This document shows, piece by piece, positions 8,194-17,469 of a DNA stretch of 64,000 nt. Made by a program: the position numbers and the translations under genes. The notes beneath the pieces are model-generated. The model was not told the DNA's origin, did not search any database, and saw only the letters and a program-made list of their open reading frames with translations. Origin of the DNA: Bradyrhizobium cosmicum (GTDB lineage: Bacteria; Pseudomonadota; Alphaproteobacteria; Rhizobiales; Xanthobacteraceae); NCBI RefSeq assembly GCF_007290395.2, contig NZ_CP041656.2:1488001-1552000 (forward strand), written 5' to 3'. Numbering within the stretch: position 1 is the stretch's first letter; each line of letters starts with the position of its first letter.

Positions 8194-9981
8194 TCAGCTC
8201 CGGTACCAGCTCCCCAGATTCCACGTCGTCACGTCCCAGCCCGAGAGGTCGGCCATGAGGTTGTTGAGGCAGCCGCCGACATTGGTGCGCGAGAGCAGCG
8301 GCACGAGGATGTTGGCCTCGCAGAAGATCTCGTTGACCTTGATCAGCAGTGCGGCGCGCTTGGCCGGATCGAGCTCCTTCTGCGCGGCCTTGTAGGCCTT
8401 GTCGGCCTCGGGATCGGACCAGCGCGAGACGTTGCGGCCGAGCCATTTGTTGTCCTTGGTCGCGATCTCCCAGGAGACGCACTGGTTCAGGAAGCGCTCC
8501 GGATCGGGCTGCGGCTGCGTCGTGGCGTACATCTCCATGTCGCAGTAGAATTTCGTGTAGGTGTCGGGATTGCCGACGTCGGAGGAGAAGAACACCGACG
8601 CGGTGACCGACTTGAGCTCGAGCTCGATGCCGGCCTTCTGGCAGGCCTGCTTGATGATGGCCTGCGTCTTCTGGCGCGGCGCGTTGGTCGAGGTCTGGAA
8701 CACGTATTTGAGCTTCTTGCCGCCCTTCTCGCGGACGCCGTCCGCGCCCATCTTCCAGCCGGCCTCGTCAAGAATCCTGTTGGCCTTGTCGACGTTGAAC
8801 TCGTAGGTGAGCTTGCTCGATTTGAACCGTTTGGGCTCGTTGACGAAGCTCGCCGTGGCGGTGCCGCCGCGGCCGTAGATGTATTTCTGGATCGAGTCGC
8901 GATCAATCAAGAGGTTGATCGCCTTGCGGACGGCCGGATCGGACAGCGAGGGGTGCTTCGTCTTTGCGTTGGAGCGTTCGCCGTCGACCTCGGTCCAGGG
9001 GTCCGTGGTGTTGAGGATCATGAACTCGACATTGCCGGAGGGCTGGACGTCGATCCGGCCCTTGCCGCTGGTCTCCATGCGCTTGAGGACCTCGTCCTCC
9101 ACCAGCAAGTTCCAGGCAAAATCGTATTCGCCGGTCTGCAGCACCGCGCGCGCCGCGGAGACGGCGTCGCCGCCGCCCTTGACCTCGAGCGTGTCGAAAT
9201 GCGGCTGGTTCTTGACGTGGTAGTCGGGGTTGCGCTCGGCCTTGATCATGTCGCCGGGCTTGAACTCGACGAATCTGTAGGGACCGGTGCCGACCGGCTT
9301 CAGATTGCCCGGCGCATCGCGCGACTTGGCGCCGGCATACTCGCCGAAATGATGCTTTGGCAGGATCGGGCCGACCGAGCCGACGAATGGGTCGGCCCAG
9401 AACGGAGTCGGGTCCTTGAAGATCACTTTCACGGTGTGGTCGTCGATCTTCTCGACCTTGATGTCCTTGTAGGACCCGGTGGTGTAGGCGGCCGTCGCAA
9501 GGTCCGAGGCGTAGGTCCAGGTGAAGACGACGTCGTCCGCGGTGAACGGCTTGCCGTCATGCCATCTCACGCCCTGCTTCAGCTTCCAGGTCACGCTGGT
9601 GCCATCAGCCGCAAGGCCGCCGTTGGCCTTGGTCGGAACCTCGGCGGCGAGGCAGGGGAAGAGGTTGCCCTCCTTGTCCCAGCCGGCGAGCGGCTCGAAG
9701 AAGATGCGCGAGGCGATCTGGTCCTTGGTGCCGACGGCGAAATGCGGATTGAGCAGCGTCGGCGCCTGCCAGACCAGGAGCTTGAGCGGGCCGCCGCCGC
9801 CGGCCTTGGTCGGCTTGTACTCCAGCGTGGCGTCCGCCATCGCGACGTCGTTCCAGAGCAGGATCTGACTCGCGATTGGCGCCGTGATTCCCACTGCAGC
9901 CAGTGTCCGGATGAACGAGCGTCGCGACAGCGTCCCCTGCTTCACTCCCGCGACCAGGCCGCGAATGTCGTTCTCGTCCAT
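8194..9981 (-). CDS. Peptide/nickel-type (family 5) ABC substrate-binding protein, Tat signal
   Basis: A 595-residue periplasmic binding protein of the DppA/OppA class. The N-terminus carries a twin-arginine motif, SRRSFI at residues 19-24, followed by a hydrophobic stretch, so export by Tat is likely. Family signatures include the WKLKQGVRWHDGKPFTADDV block near residue 140, the PVGTGPYRF block, and the SDPAVRKAINLLIDRDSI block. The C-terminal region is typical for the family. No permease or ATPase genes of this transporter class are adjacent, so it is an orphan component here. The ligand could be a peptide, opine or metal chelate. Its neighbourhood with flavin monooxygenase genes recalls binding proteins found with such clusters, which is inference. 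Confidence 0.9.
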   Translation of the reverse strand: MDENDIRGLVAGVKQGTLSRRSFIRTLAAVGITAPIASQILLWNDVAMADATLEYKPTKAGGGGPLKLLVWQAPTLLNPHFAVGTKDQIASRIFFEPLAGWDKEGNLFPCLAAEVPTKANGGLAADGTSVTWKLKQGVRWHDGKPFTADDVVFTWTYASDLATAAYTTGSYKDIKVEKIDDHTVKVIFKDPTPFWADPFVGSVGPILPKHHFGEYAGAKSRDAPGNLKPVGTGPYRFVEFKPGDMIKAERNPDYHVKNQPHFDTLEVKGGGDAVSAARAVLQTGEYDFAWNLLVEDEVLKRMETSGKGRIDVQPSGNVEFMILNTTDPWTEVDGERSNAKTKHPSLSDPAVRKAINLLIDRDSIQKYIYGRGGTATASFVNEPKRFKSSKLTYEFNVDKANRILDEAGWKMGADGVREKGGKKLKYVFQTSTNAPRQKTQAIIKQACQKAGIELELKSVTASVFFSSDVGNPDTYTKFYCDMEMYATTQPQPDPERFLNQCVSWEIATKDNKWLGRNVSRWSDPEADKAYKAAQKELDPAKRAALLIKVNEIFCEANILVPLLSRTNVGGCLNNLMADLSGWDVTTWNLGSWYRS

Positions 9982-10497
9982 CGGATGACCTCCACCTTCT
10001 CAAAGAAAAGTCGTCACCAGCATGCAAGTACCGTGCATACTAATCCAAGGACGTCGGGCCGTGTCGAGTCAAAGACAGGATTGCCGAGTTTGAAGGGAGT
10101 TCTTGCGGTGAAACGCCGCAGGGGCGTGCAGCTCTATCACCGTCACTCCGAGGTGCGCGCGCTGCGGCGCAGCCACAGCAAGCCTCGAAGGGCGACGGCC
10201 CGGCTGCATCCAGGCCGTTCATCCTTCGAGGCTCGCATCGCAATGCATCTGCATCACGCCACTCGCGCCTCAGGACGACGGAACCGTCGTTGTGCAGCGA
10301 AGCCGGTGCTGGATCGCCGTCCGAAACGTTCGAACGGCGATCCAGTGCGAACTCGGTGAACTTGGGGAAGTTCTAAGGCCGCGACAGGAAGCTAACCCGC
10401 CCCGCGCAAAGGCTTCAAGTTTCGCGATGTTGCTCCGGCCGGAGTTTCATTGCAGCAGTCGGGAAATTGCCACAGATGAGCCGTGCGAGATCGAGCA
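9982..10497. other. Intergenic region with hairpin repeat
   Basis: I find no gene here. The stretch holds the inverted repeat at 10181-10233 and GC-rich sequence with stop codons in the frames I inspected or only shadow frames. It separates the binding-protein gene from a small membrane-protein gene on the same strand. Confidence 0.5.
10181..10233. repeat. Intergenic hairpin repeat (RIME/ERIC-like)
   Basis: The perfect 11-bp arms agcctcgaagg (10181-10191) and ccttcgaggct (10223-10233) flank an inner ggcc/ggcc pair, so the whole 53 bp can fold into one long hairpin. The form is typical of repetitive palindromes in rhizobial intergenic DNA. No T-tract follows, so it is not an intrinsic terminator. 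Confidence 0.65.
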
Positions 10498-10884
10498 TCA
10501 CCGGATGCTGGCAACGCCGACCGCCAGCAGCGACAGCAGCAGCAAGTTGGTCAGCAATTGCAGCGCTGTCTTCGGCTGCGCCAGCCAGCGCGAAACCTTC
10601 TCGGTGAAGGACAGCGCCGGATCGGCGAACAGCGGCTCATGGCTGTGCCTGAAGAAGTGCGGAAACTTTGGCCCGAGCCACGGATTCACCAGGGCATGGA
10701 GGGTCGATGTCATCGCAATGAAAATGGCTGCGCCATAGCGCTGGTCGGCGAATTCCGACGCGTTGATCAGCATCATCATCAGCGCGATGCCGGAATAGAA
10801 CGGAACGCCCTGGAGTAGCGCGTAGAGCGCAAGACATTCGAGGCGGTTGCGGTTTGCGAGCCTGGAGGCTGCGAGGGCGATCAT
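10498..10884 (-). CDS. Small integral membrane protein, unknown function
   Basis: A 128-residue protein with about three hydrophobic segments: YALLQGVPFYSGIALMMMLI (about 21-40), AAIFIAMTSTLHALV (about 52-66), and a C-terminal LLTNLLLLSLLAVGVA. Between the second and third lies a charged loop containing FFRHSHEP. I do not recognise the family. The frame ends cleanly and the hydrophobic pattern is coherent, which supports translation. It diverges from the MetQ-like gene with about 260 bp between them. Confidence 0.6.
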   Translation of the reverse strand: MIALAASRLANRNRLECLALYALLQGVPFYSGIALMMMLINASEFADQRYGAAIFIAMTSTLHALVNPWLGPKFPHFFRHSHEPLFADPALSFTEKVSRWLAQPKTALQLLTNLLLLSLLAVGVASIR

Positions 10885-11147
10885 GGCTGAACTCCGTGCT
10901 GGACCTGCCGCTAGTCTCGCGTGCCGGAAGCCGTCTTGCCGTGATGCGCCTCACGTTTGCGGAGCACGCCTTTCGAGCGCGGATTTGGAGTGCGCCTTGG
11001 CGGCCGCGAATTCGTTTCATGTTTGGCGCCGAATGGAGAAAGTGTCGCTCGCCGCGGGCAGCCAATATGAATTTCCATTTCATTGATTTCACCCTGCGGA
11101 GAAGCGAATACGGTTCCAATCATTGCTGCAGACCCATGGAGACCAAG

Positions 11148-11930
11148 ATGTCGTTTCGCTCCGCTCTGATCCTCGCATCCGTGCTCGCCGCCTGGTCGGC
11201 CGCAGCCGCAGCCGAGACCATCAAGATCGGCGTGACGCCGGGTCCGCATGCCCAGATCTTCGAAGCCGTGAAGCCGATCGCGGCCAGGCAGGGCCTCGAC
11301 ATCCAGCTCATCGAATTCTCCGACTACGTCGTGCCGAACGCCGCGCTCGATGCCGGCGAGATCCAGGCCAATTCGTTCCAGAACCAGCCTTATTTGGACA
11401 ATCAGAAGGCCGACCGTGGCTACAAGATCGAGGCCGTCGGCCTGACCGTCAACTTCCCGATCGGCGTCTATTCGAAGAAGCACAAGGCCTTCGCCGACAT
11501 CCCCGAGGGCGGCAAGGTCTCGATCCCGAACGATCCGACCAATGGCGGACGCGTGCTGCTGCTGCTCCGCGACAAGGGCGTGATCAAGCTCAAGGACGGT
11601 GTCGGCTTCAAGCCGACGGTGCTCGACGTCACCGAGAATTCCAGGAAGCTGAAGTTCGTCGAGGTCGATGCGGCGCAGGCGCCGCGCGCGCTTGATGATG
11701 TCGACGCCGCCGCGATCAACACCAATTATGCAACCCAGGCGGGGCTCGATCCGGTCAAGGATCCGATCCTGCGCGAGGATCCGAAGGGCCCCTACGTCAA
11801 CCTCATCGCCATTCGCACCGCCGACAAGGACAAGCCCTGGGTCAAGATCCTCGTCGACAGCTATCACACGCCGGAGGTCAGGGAGTTCGTCCTGACCAAG
11901 TTCAAGGGCGCGGTACTGCCGAGCTGGTAG
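11148..11930 (+). CDS. MetQ/NlpA-family substrate-binding protein without lipobox
   Basis: A 260-residue protein with a Sec-type signal (MSFRSALILASVLAAWSAAAAA) followed by ETIKIGVTPGPHAQIFE, the typical start of MetQ-type D-methionine binding proteins. Further family features are the QANSFQNQPYL and VSIPNDPTNGGRVLLLL blocks. Most MetQ proteins are lipoproteins; no cysteine is present at the signal cleavage site, so this one is probably soluble in the periplasm. The ATG at 11148 is preferred because GGAGA lies 7 nt upstream; ATG 11136 is an alternative. No metN or metI gene is adjacent. It precedes the monooxygenase gene by 141 bp on the same strand. Confidence 0.88.
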   Translation: MSFRSALILASVLAAWSAAAAAETIKIGVTPGPHAQIFEAVKPIAARQGLDIQLIEFSDYVVPNAALDAGEIQANSFQNQPYLDNQKADRGYKIEAVGLTVNFPIGVYSKKHKAFADIPEGGKVSIPNDPTNGGRVLLLLRDKGVIKLKDGVGFKPTVLDVTENSRKLKFVEVDAAQAPRALDDVDAAAINTNYATQAGLDPVKDPILREDPKGPYVNLIAIRTADKDKPWVKILVDSYHTPEVREFVLTKFKGAVLPSW

Positions 11931-12071
11931 GCAGTCTGCCCAACCAGGGGCCAGTACAGGGCGAACCGAACGAGCAGCCCTGCGTACGAGCCCTGCGCAA
12001 AGCCCGCTTGTGTGGAGCGGCGGTAATCGACATCATCGGGGGCCCGGCAATCCTCGCCCGACAGGGGTCGC

Positions 12072-13109
12072 ATGAAACGGTTCGCAAAGCTGAAGAGACT
12101 TGGATTTTTCACGCGGCTGCTCGACGAGGCGCCGCCCGCCGAGCGATATCGTTTTGCGGCCGAGCAGATCGTGCGCGCCGAGCAGGCGGGCCTCGATTCC
12201 GCGTGGATCGCGCAGCACCATTTTCATGAGCGCGAGGGCGGATTGCCGTCGCCCTTCACTTTCCTCGGCTATGTCGCGGCGAAGACCTCGCGCATCCGCC
12301 TCGGCACTGGCATCGTGACGCTGCCGATGGAGAATGCGGTGCGGGTGGCGGAGGACGCCGCGGTGCTCGATCTCATGTGCAATGGCCGCTTCGAACTCGG
12401 CGTCGGCACCGGCGGCAATCCGGCGGCCTTTGCCGCGTTTGGCCTCGACAGCGCCCAGCGTAACGAGATCTTCGCACGCAACCTCGAGGTCGTTCGCACC
12501 GCGCTGGTCGGCAAGCCGCTTGCCGGAGGTGACACGATCTATCCGCAGCGGCCCGAACTGGACAAGCGGATCTGGCAGGCGACCTTCTCGGTCGCCGGCG
12601 GCGCGCGTGCCGGCAAGGCCGGCGACGGCCTGCTGCTGTCACGCACTCAGCCTCGCACGAAAGAGGCGCCAAAGGCCACGCTCGCCGAGATCCAGAATCC
12701 GGTGATCGACGCCTATCTCGCAGCGCTGCCGCCGGGATGCGAGCCCCGCATCATGGCTTCGCGCAGCGTATTCGTCGCCGACGACCATGCCGAGGCGATG
12801 CGCCTCGCGGATATCGGTCTGCGGCGCGCGCTGCCGCAATTCATGAAGGGCGGACACCTCCCGCCGGGCGAGACGCTGCAGGAGATGATCACCGCGTTCG
12901 ACACCCATGTCGGCGACGCCGACCATGTCATCGCCTCGCTCCGGGCCGATGCGACGCTGGAGCGCGTGACCGATCTCGTTTTCCAGGTGCATTCGGTCGA
13001 CGCGCCGCATCCTTATGTCCTGCGCTCGATCGAGCTGGTCGCGGAGAAGGTCGCGCCGGCGCTGGGTTGGACCCGGACGGCTGCCGCTGACGTCGCCCTG
13101 GCGGGTTAG
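12072..13109 (+). CDS. LLM-class flavin-dependent monooxygenase (KPN_01858-like)
   Basis: A 345-residue bacterial-luciferase-fold protein (TIM barrel binding reduced FMN). It shows the early LGFFTRLLDEAPPAERY segment, an AQHHF element at residues about 42-46, LGTGIVTLPMENAVRVAEDAAVLD near residue 80, and ELGVGTGGN, a typical phosphate-binding turn. Family members oxidise organic substrates with FMNH2 and oxygen; the flavin reductase is not encoded nearby. The next two genes encode AhpD-fold proteins, the association known from the KPN_01858 / Avi_7170 / Avi_7169 families. The substrate is unknown. Confidence 0.88.
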   Translation: MKRFAKLKRLGFFTRLLDEAPPAERYRFAAEQIVRAEQAGLDSAWIAQHHFHEREGGLPSPFTFLGYVAAKTSRIRLGTGIVTLPMENAVRVAEDAAVLDLMCNGRFELGVGTGGNPAAFAAFGLDSAQRNEIFARNLEVVRTALVGKPLAGGDTIYPQRPELDKRIWQATFSVAGGARAGKAGDGLLLSRTQPRTKEAPKATLAEIQNPVIDAYLAALPPGCEPRIMASRSVFVADDHAEAMRLADIGLRRALPQFMKGGHLPPGETLQEMITAFDTHVGDADHVIASLRADATLERVTDLVFQVHSVDAPHPYVLRSIELVAEKVAPALGWTRTAAADVALAG

Positions 13110-13146
13110 TCAAAATGAATGTGATGGCGTGACACGAGGCTCAATG

Positions 13147-13773
13147 ATGAGTACGAAAGATATCATCGACACGCTGGCCGGGATCGAGCCGGGCTCGGCT
13201 CTGGATGCCATCCGCGCGAAGCGCATTCAGGCGCGCGACAACGCGCAGAAGAGCTATCTGTCGCTGTTCGAGCCGATCGACGCCGGCGATTTTTCGCTTG
13301 TTGAGCGTGCCGCCGTCGCAGCCTTCGTGATCGGCCTCCATGGCGAGTCTCCCGTCGCGGCCTTCTATCGCGAGAAGCTCGCGGCGACGGCGGACGGAGC
13401 GGCGCTGCTCGAGGCGATCAAGGCCGAGATCGCGCGCGGCAAGACATCGGGCCCGTACGGCGCGTATCCGGCCGGCCCGTTGTCGGCCGAGGACAAGACC
13501 GGCTTGATCTACCGTGTCAGCGCGGATCGGAAGCCGGTGCTTGGCGCGCGGCTCGCCGCGGCGCTGGAACATGCGCACCTGCTGGTATTCCGCCCGCGCG
13601 ATGCGGCGGCCGCCGACATGAAGGCGTTGCTGACCGCCGGATGGTCGGAAACCGGCATCGTCACGTTCTCTCAACTCGTTGCGTTCCTGTCGTTCCAGGT
13701 GCGCGTCGTCACGGGCCTGCGTGTGCTCGGTGCCTCGCTTGGGCGCACCGCCAACGCTGCGGCCGGCGCGTAA
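13147..13773 (+). CDS. CMD-domain protein, Avi_7170-like, cysteine-free
   Basis: A 208-residue all-helical protein of the carboxymuconolactone decarboxylase/AhpD superfamily, recognised from the ERAAVAAFVIGLHGESPVAAFY and FSQLVAFLSFQVRVVTGLRVL segments and from its partner gene. It contains no cysteine at all, so it cannot carry out AhpD-type disulfide peroxidase chemistry. The start is set at ATG 13147, 7 nt after a GAGG; the adjacent ATG 13144 is possible. It is followed 13 nt later by the cysteine-containing relative. Confidence 0.8.
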   Translation: MSTKDIIDTLAGIEPGSALDAIRAKRIQARDNAQKSYLSLFEPIDAGDFSLVERAAVAAFVIGLHGESPVAAFYREKLAATADGAALLEAIKAEIARGKTSGPYGAYPAGPLSAEDKTGLIYRVSADRKPVLGARLAAALEHAHLLVFRPRDAAAADMKALLTAGWSETGIVTFSQLVAFLSFQVRVVTGLRVLGASLGRTANAAAGA

Positions 13774-13786
13774 GGAGACCGCAATC

Positions 13787-14371
13787 ATGAGCGCTGCAAA
13801 CACCGCCAATCCGCCCGTCGTCTTCACCCAGGACGAGCTCGGCTGGGTGTCGTGGATCGACCCGCTGCCGGAGGCCGAGCTGACCGAGCGGCATTTCGCC
13901 GGTCTCGTCGATCGCTCCCGCGCCAAGTCTGAATATTTCCGCCTGCTGGTGCGCGATCCCGAGGTGCTGGAAGCCCGCACCAAGACCGACAAGGACATCT
14001 TCTACAACGTCGCCGACGGCCTGCCGCGCGCCGAGCGCGAGCTCGCGGCCGCCGCGACCTCGCGCTACAACGGCTGCATCTATTGTGCCTCCGTGCATGC
14101 GCGCTTCGCCAGCACCTATTCCAAGCGCCGCGACGACGTGCAGCGCCTGCTCGACGAGGGCGTCGGCGTCGATCTCGGCGAGCGCTGGAACGCCGTCGTC
14201 AAGGCGTCGGTCGCACTGGCCGCAACGCCGATCGCGTTCGGCCCCGACAATATCGAGGAGTTGCGCCGCGCCGGTCTCGACGATGCCGAGATCGTCGACG
14301 TCATCAACGGCGCGTCGTTCTTCAACTGGGCGAACCGGCTGATGCTGTCGCTCGGCGAGCCCTCGAAATAG
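13787..14371 (+). CDS. Alkylhydroperoxidase-domain protein, Avi_7169-like
   Basis: A 194-residue AhpD-fold protein. The redox motif is seen in NGCIYCASVHARF (Cys-x-x-Cys-x-x-x-His), preceded by the glutamate-containing helix RAERELAAAATS. Such proteins reduce peroxides with thiol electrons. Next to a flavin monooxygenase it may remove peroxide or reduce an oxidised intermediate, which is inference. The ATG at 13787 follows a TAAGGAGA ribosome site that overlaps the stop of the previous gene, so the two are co-translated. Confidence 0.88.
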   Translation: MSAANTANPPVVFTQDELGWVSWIDPLPEAELTERHFAGLVDRSRAKSEYFRLLVRDPEVLEARTKTDKDIFYNVADGLPRAERELAAAATSRYNGCIYCASVHARFASTYSKRRDDVQRLLDEGVGVDLGERWNAVVKASVALAATPIAFGPDNIEELRRAGLDDAEIVDVINGASFFNWANRLMLSLGEPSK

Positions 14372-14431
14372 GCAGACCCCGGCGGCATGGAAATTGCTGC
14401 TTGTTTCAACATGGAACGGATGGAGCCGAGC

Positions 14432-15589
14432 ATGAGCAACATCGATCGTCGTACCCTGGTCAAGGGCTCGCTTGCCGTCATGATGGCAGGAGCGGCCTTT
14501 TCGCGCGGCGCCTTCGCTGATACCTCCGAGCCGATCCTGCTTGGCGTCAGCGGTCCCTTGACCGGGCCGAACGCGCAATACGGCACGCAGTGGAAGCAGG
14601 GCTTCGATCTCGCGCTCGACGAGATCCTCGCCGCCGGCGGCATCAACGGCCGCAAGCTCGCCTACAATTTCGAGGACAGCCAGAGCGACCCGCGCCAGTC
14701 GGTGGCGATCGCCCAGAAATTCGTCTCCGACCCCCGCATCGTCATGGAGCTCGGCGACTTCTCCAGCCCGGCCTCGATGGCGGCTTCCCCGATCTATCAG
14801 CGGGCGGGGCTGGTGCAGTTCGGCTTCACCAATTCGCACCCTGATTTCACCAAGGGCGGCGACTTCATGTGGAGCACGTCCGTGAGCCAGGCCGACGAGC
14901 AGCCGCTGCTGGCGGCCTATGCCGTGAAGCGTCTTGGTCTGAAGAAGCTGGCGGTGCTGCACCTCAACACCGATTGGGGCCGCACCAGCCGCGACTATTT
15001 CGTCAAGGCCGCGAAGGAGTACGGCGCCGAGATCGCTGTTACCGAAGGCTACATCGCGGAAGAGCGTGATTTCCGTTCCACGCTGGTGCGCGTCCGCGAC
15101 TCCAGTCCGGATGGATTGATCCTGATCTCCTATTATTCCGACGGCGCGCTGATCGCGCGTCAGGCCCGCCAGGTCGGCTTGAAGCAGGTCATCTGTGCCG
15201 CAAGCTCGGTCTATTCGCCGAAGTTCCTGGAACTCGGCGGTGACGCCGTCGAGGACGTCCATGTCGGCACGCGCTACTTTCCGGAAGACCCGCGGCCCGA
15301 GGTGCAGAAATTCATCGCGGGTTTCAAAAAGAAATACAACGGGATCGAGCCCGACGCCTTCAATGCCTATGCCTACGATGCCATGAACATGGCAGCCGCC
15401 GTGGTGAAGATCGGCGGCACCGATCGCCGCGCCATCCGCGACGCCTTCGCGAAAGTGAAGGATGTCTCGAGCGTCATCTTCGGGACGGCGACGTTCGACG
15501 TCGAGAGCCGCCGCGTCAAGGGTGCCATGAACGCCGAGCTCGTCGTGCGCAAGGGCCAGTTCGCGCTGTGGGACGGCAAGCCAACCTGA
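14432..15589 (+). CDS. Branched-chain-amino-acid-type ABC substrate-binding protein
   Basis: A 385-residue LivJ/LivK-family (Peripla_BP_6) protein. The N-terminal NIDRRTLVKGSLAVMMAGAAF has a twin-arginine pair (R6, R7) and a hydrophobic core, so Tat export is possible. The family opening ILLGVSGPLTGPNAQYG and NGRKLAYNFEDSQSDP are clear. A GGAG lies 7-8 nt before the chosen ATG; upstream in-frame starts to 14387 are less likely. Permease and two ATPase genes follow, completing a HAAT importer. In this family the ligand ranges from leucine to amides, aromatic acids and urea, so the substrate is open. Confidence 0.92.
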   Translation: MSNIDRRTLVKGSLAVMMAGAAFSRGAFADTSEPILLGVSGPLTGPNAQYGTQWKQGFDLALDEILAAGGINGRKLAYNFEDSQSDPRQSVAIAQKFVSDPRIVMELGDFSSPASMAASPIYQRAGLVQFGFTNSHPDFTKGGDFMWSTSVSQADEQPLLAAYAVKRLGLKKLAVLHLNTDWGRTSRDYFVKAAKEYGAEIAVTEGYIAEERDFRSTLVRVRDSSPDGLILISYYSDGALIARQARQVGLKQVICAASSVYSPKFLELGGDAVEDVHVGTRYFPEDPRPEVQKFIAGFKKKYNGIEPDAFNAYAYDAMNMAAAVVKIGGTDRRAIRDAFAKVKDVSSVIFGTATFDVESRRVKGAMNAELVVRKGQFALWDGKPT

Positions 15590-15601
15590 CATGACGGCGG
15601 G

Positions 15602-15629
15602 AGCGGCCACTTCGGCCGCTTTTCTTTTC
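15602..15629 (+). terminator. Hairpin with T-rich tail between binding-protein and permease genes
   Basis: The arms agcggcc and ggccgct (15602-15608 and 15614-15620) enclose a 5-nt loop and are followed by tttcttttc. Lying inside an otherwise co-directional operon, it probably acts as a partial terminator that lets the binding protein be made in excess over the membrane components. Confidence 0.7.
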
Positions 15630-15645
15630 ACGCGGAGACCATCGC

Positions 15646-17469
15646 TTGTCTTCCTGGCTCGACTATACGATCAACGGGCTGATCGTTGGTAACGTCTACG
15701 CCCTGGTTGCGGTCGGGCTTGCGCTGATCTTCGGCGTCAGCCGGCTGATCAACTTTGCGCAAGGGTCGATCTATCTCGTCGGCGCCTATATCGGCTGGGT
15801 CGCGGTGGTGCAGCTCCATACGCCGCTGCCGCTCACCATCATTGTCGTGGCGGTAGCCGCCGCGCTGGTTGGGCTGATCATCGAGCGGTTCGGCCTGCGT
15901 CCGCTGCAGAACTCCGTGCGCATCGCGCCGCTGCTCGCGACCATCGGCATCAGCTTCGTGCTCGATCAGCTGGTGATGCTGACCTTCTCGCCCAATCCGC
16001 GCGCGCTGCCGAGCCAGTTGCCCGACGTGCGCTTCCAGGTCGGAGGCGGGACGATTGGCCCGCTCGATCTGTTGATCGCCGGTGTCGGCCTCACCAGCGC
16101 GATTCTGCTGTTCGTGTTCCTGCGCTACAGCAAGCTCGGTTGGGCCGTGCGCGCCACCGCGCAGGACCGCGATGCGGCGATGCAGATGGGCGTCGACGTC
16201 AACCGTGTCAATCAGGCCGTGTTCGGCATCGCGGCGGCGCTCGGCGGCGTCTCCGGCCTGCTGGTCGGCATGTACTACAACCAGATCGACACCGCGATGA
16301 GCCTGCAAGCGACGCTCAAGGGCGTCGTCGCCGAAGTGGCCGGCGGTGCGGGCAACGTGCCCGGCGCGGTCATCGGCAGCCTGCTGCTGGGACTGGTGGA
16401 GAGTTACGGCGTCGCCGTGTTCGGCACCAGCTATCGCAATCTGTTCGCGTTCCTGCTGCTCGTGCTCGTTCTCGTACTGCGCCCGAACGGATTGTTCGCG
16501 AGCGCACGGCAGGCGCCGCCCGAGCCGCTCACCGGCACCTTCATCGCGCCGAGCCGTCCCGTGCGGATTCCGCGCTGGGCGTTGCTGGTGGCGGCCGCCG
16601 CGTTCGCGATCCTGCCGCTGTTCCCGGTGTCCTTCTACGTGCTCCAGACCCTGATCAACGCCTGGCTGCTCGGCATGCTCGCGCTCAGTCTGACGCTGGT
16701 GGCGGGCACGATCGGCCAGGTCTCGCTCGGTCACGCCGCGCTGCTCGCAATCGGCGCCTATACGTCCGCGCTGCTGTCGCTCACCTTCGCCGTCCCGGTC
16801 GGCCTCGCCGTCATCGGCGGCGGCCTGATGAGCGCCGCGCTCGGTACGGCGCTGATCTCGCCGTCTTTCCGCCTGCGCGGGCACTATGTGTCGATCGCAA
16901 CGCTCGCCATCGGCGAGATCGTGTCGCTGGTGATCCTGAACTGGGAGAGCGTCACCCGCGGCCCGATCGGCATCTCCGGCATCCCGCCGCTGTCGCTGTT
17001 CGGCCATGAGCTGGTCAGCCCGACGTCGATCTACTGGTTCAGCTTCGTGGTGATGGTCGTGCTGGCGCTGCTGCAGGGGCGACTGCTCGGCTCGCATCTT
17101 GGCCGCAGCTTCCGCGCCATTCGCGACGACGATATCGCCGCGCGCGCCTATGGCCTCAGCCTGAACCGCTACAAGTCGCTGGCCTTCATCTTCGGCGGGT
17201 TCGCCGCCGGCGTCAGCGGCGGCGTCGCCGCGCATCTCTATTCCTACATCAACCACGAGACGTTCAACACGCAGCAATCCATCCTGGCGCTGACGGTGGT
17301 GATCCTCGGCGGTCTCGGCAACGTCGTCGGTGCGATCGTCGGATCGGTGGCACTGGTCGGCCTGCCGGAAGTGTTCCGGATCGCGGCGGAGTACCGCATC
17401 CTGATCTACGGAATCGTGCTGTTGCTGCTGGTGCGGTTCAGGCCGCAGGGCCTGTTGGGGACGATGTGA
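15646..17469 (+). CDS. Fused LivH-LivM branched-chain-type ABC permease (TTG start)
   Basis: A 607-residue membrane protein joining both permease halves. Residues 1-290 are LivH-like ([31 protein letters not shown]). Residues about 310-607 are LivM-like ([36 protein letters not shown], later [22 protein letters not shown], the ATPase-contact EAA-like loop). The start is TTG at 15646, with GGAG about 8 nt upstream; no ATG fits. Fusions of the two subunits are known in alphaproteobacteria. It overlaps the ATPase gene at its end. Confidence 0.93.
   Translation: MSSWLDYTINGLIVGNVYALVAVGLALIFGVSRLINFAQGSIYLVGAYIGWVAVVQLHTPLPLTIIVVAVAAALVGLIIERFGLRPLQNSVRIAPLLATIGISFVLDQLVMLTFSPNPRALPSQLPDVRFQVGGGTIGPLDLLIAGVGLTSAILLFVFLRYSKLGWAVRATAQDRDAAMQMGVDVNRVNQAVFGIAAALGGVSGLLVGMYYNQIDTAMSLQATLKGVVAEVAGGAGNVPGAVIGSLLLGLVESYGVAVFGTSYRNLFAFLLLVLVLVLRPNGLFASARQAPPEPLTGTFIAPSRPVRIPRWALLVAAAAFAILPLFPVSFYVLQTLINAWLLGMLALSLTLVAGTIGQVSLGHAALLAIGAYTSALLSLTFAVPVGLAVIGGGLMSAALGTALISPSFRLRGHYVSIATLAIGEIVSLVILNWESVTRGPIGISGIPPLSLFGHELVSPTSIYWFSFVVMVVLALLQGRLLGSHLGRSFRAIRDDDIAARAYGLSLNRYKSLAFIFGGFAAGVSGGVAAHLYSYINHETFNTQQSILALTVVILGGLGNVVGAIVGSVALVGLPEVFRIAAEYRILIYGIVLLLLVRFRPQGLLGTM

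Noticed and set aside
7906..10359. An open plus-strand frame of more than 800 codons opposite the family 5 binding protein
   Set aside because: Its product has no family character, while the opposite strand encodes an obvious full-length binding protein; such antisense frames are common in GC-rich genes.
13709..15631. A minus-strand frame of about 640 codons across the AhpD and Liv-type binding protein genes
   Set aside because: It mirrors the codon pattern of the two real plus-strand genes and has a histidine/arginine/glycine-rich composition typical of antisense shadows.
15628..17277. A minus-strand frame of about 550 codons opposite the fused permease
   Set aside because: Low-complexity, arginine/glutamine/aspartate-rich and without hydrophobic or domain structure; the plus strand encodes a clear membrane permease.
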